Assembly (NCBI GenBank): GCA_014621425.1
Contig: JAANBB010000110.1
Location: forward strand, 39,078-103,077
DNA: 64,000 nucleotides
Reading direction: 5' to 3'
DNA from: Cylindrodendrum hubeiense
Lineage: Eukaryota > Ascomycota > Sordariomycetes > Hypocreales > Nectriaceae
Shown here: positions 32,452-42,590 of the stretch, piece by piece
Layout: every line of letters starts with the position of its first letter
How positions within the stretch are numbered: the stretch's first letter is position 1
Notes under the pieces: generated by a model
Told to the model about the DNA's origin: nothing
What the model saw: the letters and a program-made list of their open reading frames with translations, nothing else
Databases searched by the model: none
Program-made: the position numbers and the translations under genes

Positions 32452-34042
32452 CGTGTTTCAGTAGTAGAAACCAGGCAAAACATATATACTATTGTTTAGT
32501 GTCCGAGGTAGATTTGGGTAGTTCAATCTGAAGCTGGAGAGTGCGTGCCGTAGTGATGTATGCACTCATGTTACAATATCAACCGCAAAACAAACCATCT
32601 TGTGCAGTAGAAAACCAATGCTTCAATACCGAATTCGGATTTAAGATCACAGTTTCAATTCTTTAATTGCCGAGGAAACTCATTTGTCGGTGACATCAGC
32701 GAATGCGTAACCCGGCGGAGCAATGCAGCTCCATCAGGATGCCCCCAGCCTCATGTGCAGCACGCCTGCAGGATGACAATTTTCCCACAAAGAGATCCAA
32801 TGATAGGGGAAGGCGTTGCTCGTGCAGCTGCCTGCCTGGGTGACACCGCCCAGCTCAATCTGCAGTCGAAGATACACTGGGGGCGAAGCTTATCACTCAT
32901 TGCTTCTCAACATGGCCTGAGGCCAAGGATCATGATATTATTTCATGTCATAGCGACCTCATCCGCCAGCTCGCATCTGGGTCGCCAAGGCGGAGATATT
33001 GACCACATCCAGACTTCAACCTTAGCGAGACCAAAGTGTAGATGGTCGACAAGAAGAATTTGGAGTCGTGTGAAATTAGACAGTAACGCGGTCTGGCAAG
33101 CGAGGCCAGAAAGGGTGATTCTCTACGGAGTGCCGAATAGAAACCACGTCTGGATTTTAAGCTTCGACGCCAGCCTCTCGTATCCATGCCGGATGTAGGA
33201 ATTACCGTTTCTTGATCAGCCTGGCAAGAACGTGGAATGACAAATCCGGGTTGCAGCACAGACTGCAACAGCGTCCACAATGATTCCCAACGCGTTTCCC
33301 ATCCCACTCGGCTCAACTGATGCGCCGGCCATGCTGATGAATTGGACCGTGTTTTCGCTAGCCTGGGTTGCCATGCTGTGTTGCCCCGGATGCCGGGTCA
33401 GGGTCGCAACGGGGCGAGGCGGAGCACCCACAACAGCGGAGCTGGCTTCACGCAATTCGCAGAGCAAGCCCGCCTCGGCAAGAAACTTTAATCCGACCGT
33501 TGTTCTATGGATCATCATCTTCCATGACCGCTCTATCGGATCGCTCATCTGCCGCTAGCCCCAGAGGTGCATGTGGAGGCCTCACGGGCCGACGCAGCTG
33601 GGGTAGCGTTTGAGAGTCGCGACCACAGCGTCTACTGCGACAGTCTCCCTGTGCAATCTGCGGGCTGTCGGCACCCTTCGAGCCGTCTGGCGCGTAGCCT
33701 CAATGCGCTGTAGGGCCCCCAGCCCGTCAGCGCTGTCTCAAAGTGGCCGGCCCAGACATGTAGGCTCGGCAATTCGCTGCCGCTTGCTCGGTTGCACGGC
33801 AAGCTAAGAAACGCCAACCGAATAAGATTCGCAGGGTGGTGTGCGAGGGCGGCCGCCGTCTCGCGGGGTAGGACAGGGTGGCTGTGTCAACAGTGTTTGG
33901 AGAGTGAGCCGCCAACAATTTGCGACACCCCTGTTTGGGATGTGATTGAGGCGGAGGATTGCCCTGGCTGAGTTTGACTGGGTTGGATGCACTGGCATTG
34001 AGAGAGGCGGCTGCATGATGCGTGCTTCATCATCGAGTGAAG

Positions 34043-34050
34043 TATAAATA
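34043..34050 (+). promoter_or_regulatory. TATA box of the cupredoxin gene
   Basis: TATAAATA lies 155 bp upstream of the ATG at 34205. A start site about 30 bp downstream would give a 5' UTR of about 125 nt that includes the ATCATC microsatellite. Confidence 0.55.
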
Positions 34051-34069
34051 GGCTGGCCGTCATTATAAA

Positions 34070-34103
34070 TATCGACATCATCATCATCATCATTGTCATC
34101 ATC
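34070..34103 (+). repeat. ATC/TCA microsatellite in the 5' UTR
   Basis: ATCATCATC runs, with one interruption (TTGTCATC), lie between the TATA box and the ATG of the cupredoxin gene. Confidence 0.6.
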
Positions 34104-34204
34104 TCAAGCCACCACTCCTCTTCATTCACACGCATTTATACCCGAGCATTCACTGCCAATCAACTTTCAAAACACCATCACTCTCCCCCAAGAAATCAAC
34201 CAAG

Positions 34205-34886
34205 ATGCATAGCGCGCCCATCATCACTCTATCTGCCCTGGTTTCGGCCGTCGCAGCTGCTAAGCACGTTGTCAAGGTCGGCGATGGCGGCCTCACCTTC
34301 GACCCCGAGTCCACCACAGCCGCTGTGGGAGACACCGTCGAGTTCCATTTCTACCCCATGGCGCATTCTGTCGCCCAGAGCAGCTTCGCTGCCCCTTGCG
34401 AACCTCTCAACTCCACCAGCTTCTTCAGCGGTCCCGTGGCAGTGTCAAGTGGAGTCAGCGACACAGTCTTCACCGTGACGATTGAGAACGAGGACCCCAT
34501 CTGGTACTACTGTGCTACCGGCTCCCATTGCCAAAGCGGTATGGTTGGTGCCATTAACGCGGCGTAAGTTTTGAGACCCGAACCTTTCGTGACGTCACTA
34601 ACATTCCAATCACAGTACGACTGGATCGAAGACCGTCAAGAAGTATGCCGAAGCTGCTGCTGATGCATCCGATAATGTCGCCCCGAGCTCAACCGGCGGT
34701 GGCACTCTGGGTGAGGCTTCTACGGCAACCGCATCCAGCACCAACTCTGCGACCAGCGGCGCTGCCGCCAGCGCAACAGAGAGCTCTGGTTCCAATGCCG
34801 GCCTAGAGGCGCGGGGAGATATCCGATGGGGATTGATGAGCGCCGGTATTGCCATGGCCGGGCTTGTCGCTGGGTTCATGATTTAA
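34205..34886 (+). CDS. GPI-type extracellular cupredoxin (serine-rich)
   Basis: Exons 34205-34563 and 34616-34886 give 209 aa. A signal peptide (MHSAPIITLSALVSAVAAA) precedes a single cupredoxin domain: VVKVGDGGLTFDPESTTAAV, GDTVEFHFYPMAHSVAQSSF and YYCATGSHCQSGMVGAINA. His in MAHSV, and Cys, His and Met of C-x4-H-x4-M, look like a complete type-1 copper site, so blue-copper electron transfer is possible. A low-complexity Ser/Thr/Ala/Gly linker follows and the protein ends in the hydrophobic tail WGLMSAGIAMAGLVAGFMI, a GPI signal. Such extracellular serine-rich proteins sit in the wall or membrane; their partners are unknown. Confidence 0.88.
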
Positions 34887-35336
34887 GTGGCAATCACGAT
34901 TGCTTGTGGACATAATAAACGGAGGATTACAGTGGAAAATGTATACCAGGACCTAGGAACATCAGCGCATTGATACAATATATACGAAATGAAAGCTCAG
35001 GATCACAAAATCGTGTGCATTGCCATCCTCTGTCAAATCTAACAAAAAGTGGTAAATAATGAGTACATTTTATTCAGTCTTGAAATGCATTGAGGGGAGG
35101 GAGGGGGTTTTCTTCTTGAAGCTACTTGATTGACAGTAATTTCTTTTGGGCTCAACTTGCGGTGATCTTGTGGAAAGAGACAACGGGTGTGATATTTAGG
35201 CGACAAAGCCTCGCAGCCTCATGCGGCTGCACAGCCACACTGCCCAAACAAAGGAATATCGCGCACACCTGGACAATATAATACTACCTTACCTCACCTC
35301 GCCAGTCTCATAAAAGTTACAAAGGCAAGCAGAAAC
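34887..35336. other. intergenic region, no gene seen
   Basis: The cupredoxin 3' end and the promoter of the HeLo-pseudokinase gene. A G-rich run (GGGGAGGGAGGGGG) is near 35094-35107. Confidence 0.4.
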
Positions 35337-37228
35337 ATGGATCCCCTCAGTCTAGCCGGGCTCGGAATAGGTGTCGTTTCCTTGACATTTGAACTCTTCT
35401 CAATATGCGTCAAAGGTCAGTGCTGTCCCCGCCCCGCTTCTACTAGGACCACCCTGATATTAGGTAGGCTACAACCTGCTGCTCGAGGCCGAGGGTATGC
35501 CCAAGTCCTGTCAGTATCTTCTTGTGCGGCTCGCAATGGAGAAGGAAAAGCTTCTTGGATGGGCCCTTCTGACCAACATCTCGGATGGTGACTCGGCAGC
35601 TGGGCCTGCCCTGAGGCTTAACAAACACACTGTTATCGACGCCCTACGAGAGGTCCAGATCCTCTTACTTGATGCATCACAGCTCGATAGGCGCTATAAA
35701 CTAAAGCTTACCTTGTCAACGGATAAAAGTACGGCTGAAACGGGAGCCTCTCAGGTCTCGGGAGAGAAGGTTTGTTTAGAGAGTCAATAAGCTTACGTGC
35801 CATTCCTGATCGATTCAATAGATCCTGCGATACGATTACTCAATACTCCAGAAAAAGGCGCTGGACTTCATCTCGAAGACTCGAAAATACCCGAAGAAGC
35901 TTCAATGGGCGTCGTTTGACAAGGCTAATTTCGAGGATCTTCTCTCCAACCTGCGAGTTCTCAATGACGATATGATGGGGTTTCTTGAGGCATATGAGCG
36001 AAAGCGTCACTTTCAAATGCAAGAGGCTACTTTTATGCAGATTCTTCAGGTCAACAACCGAATGGATGGCCTTGTTGAGTTGCTCCATTCGTTAAAGGAT
36101 ACGGCTGCGGAGGATGCGAAACAAGCCCACGCCAACAATCTTGACCAGCGCACCTATGACGACCGTCTCATTCGCCTCACCAGATTCAAGGCAGTGAGTA
36201 TAGCGATTGAGACCCAAACCACGCAAATCAACGAGCCTGAGGCGCGCTCGATCCTTGACAAGGCGGTAACGGGCGCCGAGTTATCGCTCGCAAAGCTGAC
36301 GCAGATTTCCCCCAACGACGATGAGGAGCAGCACCAACGTTCCCATGGATTATACGATAAGACACCTGTATGGGTGGAGTGGAGATACTACGAGGATATG
36401 GATGAAGACGAAGAACCTCCTGCATTCATTGTGCAAAGAATATCCAAATTGGCGAAGCTTCTCCGCGATGGAATGAAGCCCGCAGAGTTCCTTGTCCCTG
36501 CCTGTCTCGGATATGTCCATCAGAAGTCTCATTGTCGATTCGGATTTGTCTACAAGAGCATGGAGTCACTTGGCAGAGACCTTCCGATTTCCTTGTTCGA
36601 ACTGCTTTCGACAGTTAAGAAACCATCTCTAACAACCCGGGTCCGAATTGCTCATGCCGTGGCAAACTCTATCTGGTATCTACACGCCACCAACTGGCTT
36701 CACAAGGGATTGAGGAGCGACAACATCACATTCCAAGATCGACAGCAGATTCGGAATGCGACACCATTCCTTTGCGGCTTTGACTACTCCCGACCATCTG
36801 GCGTTGGCGAGGAGACGGAGCAACCGTCCCAGAATTCCCTACACGAAATGTACCGACATCCCGAAACCCAGTTCGACTTTCCCAGAGATGGCCGCACCGG
36901 CTTTAAGAAGGTACATGACATTTATAGCCTTGGTGTTATCATGTTTGAGATTGGAGTGTGGATGCCAATTTCCGAGATCCTGGGCATCGATACTACGAAG
37001 ACAATCAAGGCCTCTATGGTCAAAAAGGTCCAGTCGGATCTCTTGCGAAAAGATAACTTGGATCTACTCGAGTCGGAAGCTGGAGACGTGTTTGCCGGTG
37101 CGGTTACCGTCTGTCTGGATGGAACGCTAGCGCCCAGCAAGACGCTTCAAAGTGATGAAGCGGACAGCCAATTGCAACTAAACTTCGGGGAGCATGTCAT
37201 TAAAAATCTAGAAAGGATTTCCATTTAG
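35337..37228 (+). CDS. HeLo-domain protein with C-terminal pseudokinase
   Basis: Exons 35337-35415, 35468-35769 and 35822-37228 give 595 aa. The N-terminus MDPLSLAGLGIGVVSLTFEL, followed by CVKGYNLLLEAEG, matches the HeLo (HET-s N-terminal, prion-inhibition) domain whose first helix inserts in membranes. The helical part runs to about residue 230. The second half is a kinase fold: FGFVYKSMESLG, VRIAHAVANSIWYLHATNWLH, then KGLRSDNITF in place of HRDxKxxN, CGFDYSRPSG in place of DFG, and a C-lobe HDIYSLGVIMFEIGVW. The catalytic Asp of HRD is missing, so this is a pseudokinase. No prion-forming repeat is seen at the C-terminus. HeLo proteins execute cell death in fungal incompatibility. The gene precedes the Hsp70-kinase gene in the same direction, 615 bp apart. 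Confidence 0.82.
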
Positions 37229-37843
37229 CCCGTAGTAACGGGGTATACTATTTCTATCATGAGAAACTGTTTTCGAATATTTCCAGTGCGTGGTGTAGTT
37301 GAATGCATCGCAAGAACCAAAGTGATAGATCTACAATTTTAGTAGCACGTTGCAATGTATGCAGAGAGCCACGCCAAAATCGGAAGAGGGGCTGAAATTG
37401 TAATCGGTCCATACAAACCCCGGTTCTGCTTACGGATGTGCTCTCGTGGTCGGGTCAGCTTCAGCCCCGCCAGAAATCCCTCTCAACTCCACTGAGAATT
37501 TGAGCAACATCACTCCTACGGGATCAGGCAGCCGAGGACCAGATCGCACTTCGCTTAGGATTTCATGAGAATCTCCTCTCTTGAACTGAAGACCCTAACG
37601 GTCCAATTCCGGCGCCGGTTAGCCCTCCCCGCCCGCTCACGAGCCGTGGGCACTGAGCTTCGGATACCAAGTAGCAGGCAGCGTCTTGAACCAAATGAGT
37701 TAAGATTTTAGTCCATCTAAACTCAACGCTATGCTTTAAATCGGCCTGGAAAATCAATATTCTGGCTCGCTCTCTTTCGATTCCGAGAGCTGTTTCGACG
37801 ATAGCCTCAGCTCTGCTTGGAAGCACACACAATCGGAGGGCTT
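37229..37843. other. intergenic region before the Hsp70-kinase gene
   Basis: No gene is seen. It should carry the promoter of the downstream gene. The two genes run in the same direction, but there is no evidence of a shared transcript. Confidence 0.4.
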
Positions 37844-40800
37844 ATGGGACAGGAAACAATGGCACCAGACGAGAAAAAGGAAGAATATGCCATCGGGATT
37901 GACCTTGGCACGGCAAACACTCGTGTTGCAGTGTTTCGTGATGACACGATAGAGATCATCCCCGACGCAGAAGGCCACCGAACCATGCCATCTTACGTCT
38001 CATTTACGGAAAGAGAACGCCGAATCGGCTCACCTGCAAAATCGAGGCAAACCCAAAACCCCGAAAACACTGTTTACGGAATGAACTGTTTTCTACATGA
38101 TGGGTTTCCACCTCCGCATAAGGGTCGCGATGCGATCCCTCCTCCGTTCCGTGCATACAGCCAGGGCGAGGAGACTATCATTGAGGTCGACTACCTAGGC
38201 AGCAAGAGGAGCTTCGCACCAGTTGAGATTCTAGCCATGATTTTGTCAAAAGCCAAACAGAATGCCGAGGCATATCTAAAATGTGAGGTGCGGTATGCCG
38301 TCTTGAGCGTGCCGGTATTCTTCTCAATTCATCAACGCAACATGACAATTGATGCCGGCACGATCGCTGGATTAACTGTCATACACACCATGCTTGCTCC
38401 TTGCGCTGCTGTCAATGCCTGGACGTTGCACAGTTTGATCAACCGAAAAGAAGAACACAACATTTTCGTCTTTGATTTAGGTGCCAGTTCCCTCAATCTT
38501 GCCGTCGCCGCGATGGAAGAGGGCATCGGGGAAACAAAAGCAGTCTTAGGCGATCCATCTATCGGGGGAGACCATTTTCTTGACATCCTTGTTCGTCAGA
38601 AAGTCGACGAGATCAGAGAAAAGTGGGAGCAAGACATCACGTATAATAAGCGAGCCTTCCAACGACTTCGAAAGGCCTGCGAGGATATCATTTTTCAACT
38701 CTCATCGGCTGAACTAGCATCTTTCGAACTCGACGCTCTGTTGGGTGAGCGCTCGTTTTGCGTTTCCAGTACGAGGGCCAGTTTTGAATCCCTTTGTGAG
38801 CCCATCCTTAAAGGCATGGAACAATCATTTGAGCATGTCCTGAGAAGCGCGAAGATGGACAGGCTTGATATTGACAATATCATCCTCGTCGGGGGCTCCT
38901 CTCGTATCCCCTACATTCAAAAAAGGATATCGGATTTCTTTTACCGCAAGACTTTGACTAAGTATCTGAATCCTGACGAGGCTGGTGCCTCTGGCCTTGC
39001 TATATGTGCTGCTATCAAGAGTGGGGACACAAGCAATAAGTCTACCAATGAGCTTCTTGTATTCGATGTGTCTCCAACCAGAATTGGGATCGAGAGTGAT
39101 GATGGTTCTATGCAGGAAGTCGTGCCACAGAACACGTTGATTTACTGCACAAAAGCAGAGTATGTTGTAATACGTGGAGATGCCGAAACAGTACGCATCA
39201 TTGAAGGAGTGAAGGAAAACCCCAAGGACAACATACTCCTTGCGACGGTTAACCTTAAAAATTTGGAGCTTCCTACAGGTGAAAATTGGATAGAACTGGA
39301 ATGCACCATCGCCATTCACGTAGGTCTATTTTCTGGAACATGCACCCTTACGAAGAGAGGCCAGCGAGCCAACGGACCTTGCGTCAAAGTACAACTGGAC
39401 CTCAAAAGCCACCTTCCGCAGGAAACACTTCAAGAGCTAAAGAGAGCCGCCGAGATAGATCGTCAAGCAGATGAGTTAGAAGCTACAAGAGTCAATATCC
39501 GAAACGCCGTTGACTTTCGGATAGGAGACTTCCTCGAATCTCTCAGCGGTTTGGATCCGAGTGAGGAATCAGCCAAGCTCACGACTTCGCTCGAGCAAAC
39601 AAGACTATGGATGGACGAAAACCCCTTCGCAACAACCTTGGAGTATCACAAAGCAGATCGCATGCTTGATGAGGTCTCACAGAAGCTGAAACAAGCGAGC
39701 GAGCGGCAAGCGGCGAGAGTCAGAATGAAGAGCAACTTAAAATTACGAATCGCATCGCTTCTTGAATCTGCTGGCGACTTGGAGCCAAGCGACCAAGCGG
39801 ATAAGCTGGTGGATTTTCTCAACCAAAATAGACAATGGGTAGACCAAAACCCACTGGCCGGAATCGTCGAGTATAAGCGTGCAGATTCCGGGCTTGACGA
39901 TGCTGCCCGCCACTTATTACCCCTGCAGCAAACACACGTGTTGCGCAGCGTAGTCAGAGTGAGGCTTCGTCATGTTCACGAGAACTTGTTGTCAGCCACC
40001 CAAAGTCCCTTGGTCGTTGTGTTTCTTGACGAGGTCGAGAAAATGACGACTGCGCTCGGCCAATCCCCGTTCGGTGGACTCACTCAATATCGCCAGCAGA
40101 TGACAAGACTGGAAAGAATATTCGAGTCAATTCCTGTTGTTGAAGATCGCTCAGAAAGCAGCGGCGAATCCGAATCCGAATCTGAATCCGAATCTGAATC
40201 TGAATTGCAGCCATCAGCGCAAACTGCCTCTGATATTCCGTCTCCTCAGCTACAAGCTCACGTAGAGGAAACCCAAGAAGCTGACAAGGAAGACCCTGAC
40301 CAGGACGACATCACTATTAGACCAGCCATGGCGCATGCTACGGTGATCCCACCTGCTCCAGCAGTAGCAAGAGAGTATTCTTCCACTCTAACGAATCTCC
40401 AAGTCCAGTTGGTTCCCAAGGATGAAGATCAAGGGATAGACAGCCTATTCTCTATGCCGAGCGCGTCATCCATGGTTAGCTTCAACGATGCTGATTTCGA
40501 ACTGGTTGCGGTATTTCTACGGAACACTGGCCAAATCGCGCTGAGCAACGCCCCAAGGCTTTACACGGTCTTGCGTCTCATCGACCGGCTCGACGCCTTT
40601 GAAGTGTTCATGGAAAAGGGGATTACTGACATGTGGTTCCCGTTTACCGTGACCACGTTCCCTCCAAGCTTCCAACCGTCGGCTCGGTCTCGGTTTCTTG
40701 AAGTTCAATCAGTCGTCTTCTCGAAGGGGTTCAAGCTGGAAAGGGGCACTTATCGGAAGCATGCCCACTTTTCCCAAGACGACACTGTGCCGTTCAAATC

Positions 40801-41774
40801 CATTGCAAAGCTCGGCATTGGAGCGTACGGTGTTGTAGATAAGGTCATGAGCACCACCACGCATCGGGAATATGCCAGGAAATTATTTCGAAGAGTCAAG
40901 GGTCTGAGGCAGCAGGATGTGAGAACATTCATCACCGAGCTGACCGTCCTCAAGCGGGTAAAGCATAAACACTGCGTGGAACTCGTAAGTACCATTCTTG
41001 CCTCACATTTGGGTGGAAAAGGAAACTGATTCAAGGTAGATGGCGAGTTATTCCGATCCGAAGTACTTTGCCCTCCTGATGGGGCCGGTAGGAGACTACA
41101 ATCTTGCCAAATACTACGACGTGGCAAAGAACAGCGCCGATAAACTCTCTCTGCTGCGAAGTTTCTTTGGCTGTCTGGCAAACGCCGTGCAGTATCTACA
41201 TAACGAGAGAATCCGGCACCGAGATATCAAGCCCCAGAACATCATTGTGAAAGGCGACTGCGTCCTGCTGACTGATTTCGGCATCGCCTTCAACTGGGAG
41301 AACCTCACGCGCGGGACGACAACGGCAGATTCCGGCAAGACGCTGGTGTACGCGGCGCCGGAGGTGGTTCGCGTCGAGGCGCGCAACGAATCGGCAGACA
41401 CGTGGTCTCTCGGGTGTGTGTTTTTGGAGATGGTGACAGTGCTCAAGGGCAAGTCAGTTGATGAGATGCGGCGTCTCTTCCGGGACCGCAGCGACACGCA
41501 CTACTTTCACGCAAATCGTGAGGGGATACTAGTTTGGATAGAGCAGCTGCAAGGCTGTGGCCTGAAGTCTGACAACGTGGTGCTAGGATGGGCTAAGAGC
41601 ATGCTCCAGCCTGACCAAGCAGCTCGCCCTACAGCAGAAGAGTTGACAGAGGACATCATGGATACGTCAACGCGCTGCAGGGTCTTGTTCTGCGGGTCAT
41701 GCTGCCACCATGGCGCGGATTCTTCAACAGAGAATGAGGATGACGGGCATCTATGGAATGAAGACAGCGATTAG
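37844..41774 (+). CDS. fusion of degenerate Hsp70 ATPase, lid-like repeats and Ser/Thr kinase
   Basis: Exons 37844-40984 and 41040-41774 give 1291 aa; the ATG at 37859 (better Kozak context) is an alternative start. Residues about 17-400 form an actin-like ATPase: AIGIDLGTANTRVAVF, SPAKSRQTQNPENTV, IFVFDLGASSLNLAV and ILVGGSSRIPYIQKRIS. The usual GGGTFD is GASSLN and the usual NEPTAA is APCAA, so hydrolysis is probably weak or lost. A shortened substrate-binding part (about 400-535) is followed by three similar helical units of about 75 aa (546-616, 622-692, 700-765) like Hsp70 lids. A Ser-Glu repeat (about 770-790) precedes a Ser/Thr kinase (about 985-1230) with GIGAYGVV, EYARKLF, RHRDIKPQN, LTDFGIAF and YAAPE all intact. 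I know of no standard family with this order. A chaperone-like sensor controlling a kinase is the natural inference. Confidence 0.88.
40166..40206 (+). repeat. GAATCC/GAATCT hexamer repeat coding Ser-Glu
   Basis: Six to seven imperfect GAATCY units lie inside the Hsp70-kinase gene and encode alternating Glu and Ser between the lid-like repeats and the kinase domain. Copy number could vary between strains. Confidence 0.75.
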
Positions 41775-42590
41775 GGCACTTGAGCCTGAATATGTATGCC
41801 CCATCTTCAGTTGAATAAGAAAAAATGTCCAATACCAAAGGTGCTTGTGTTGGTTCAACTTGTATGTTCCATGCATCTGTAGCGAGGACCTCACTGGTTA
41901 GGGCACGACTCGGAGGGTTAAGCTGCTGAGAAGCAGGGAATCCCGTTCATGCTCATGGCGGTGCAAGTCATGCTGCGACTGGGAATTAATTGAAGAGCGC
42001 GTAACACAAATGAACCAAGATGGCGGGTGTACAAATGCGGTGTTTTTACGTGCCTCGTCCGAATGATTAGTTATTCCCTGGTTGCTTCACTTCGCTCATG
42101 GCCAGACTGTCTGGACGTCGTATTCTCGCCGTTACTAATCAAACCAGCCACTGGCGCTTGGGCGGGCATGCGTGGGGTTATGTGCGGGCAAGTGTGGAGC
42201 CCCCAGACACAGAAACGCGCTGTACGAGTCTCGCTCTTCGGCCTTCGCCGCTAAGTGCGCGCGCCCCGCCATTGCCCGCGTGAAAGATGAAGTTCTATGC
42301 ATTTGACTGGCGCACAGGATGAGTAATTGCGCAGCATCAAGAACGCCCTGTTTCAGCAATTCACGCGTCAGTAAGCAGACTCGAGGCGTAAAGCGCCATG
42401 ATGCAAGGCGCCGAGAGGGATGGACAACCTGGAGATGGGAGTATTTAGGTCCCCAGTCTGCCCGCGATAATTGGGAAGAAAGCATCACCATATCACACTT
42501 GACAACACTGCCCTATAAGCTACTCGACAATCCTCTTATAAGCTACTTGAGAACACCGTCTTATAAGCTACCTACTTCAACATCCAAGAA
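41775..42590. other. intergenic region with a short repeat before the NmrA-like gene
   Basis: No gene is supported. Near the 3' end, three imperfect copies of TTATAAGCTAC (about 42513-42571) lie in the presumed 5' UTR of the NmrA-like gene. Confidence 0.45.
42513..42571 (+). repeat. three-copy direct repeat TATAAGCTAC before the NmrA-like gene
   Basis: The units CCCTATAAGCTAC, TCTTATAAGCTAC and TCTTATAAGCTAC are spaced by about 23-25 bp and end 20 bp before the ATG. They could be overlapping TATA elements, a protein binding array or a 5' UTR element. Confidence 0.7.

Larger units (their letters stand above)
32452..34204. other. 1.75-kb intergenic region
   Basis: ORFs at 32755-33198 and 33280-33558 lack recognisable domains and are not called. 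A TATA box for the cupredoxin gene is at 34043-34050 and a TCA/ATC microsatellite at about 34070-34103 lies in its 5' UTR. Confidence 0.45.

Noticed and set aside
32755..33558. two ORFs of 147 and 92 codons before the cupredoxin gene
   Set aside because: No signal peptide or domain; codon pattern not convincing.
37817..37843. upstream extension of the Hsp70-kinase frame
   Set aside because: The frame opens there with TTG, not ATG; the first in-frame ATG is 37844.
41880..41960. possible tRNA-like stretch near 41.9 kb
   Set aside because: No acceptor stem, and no GGTTCGAATCC-type B box could be found. No tRNA was found elsewhere by eye either.
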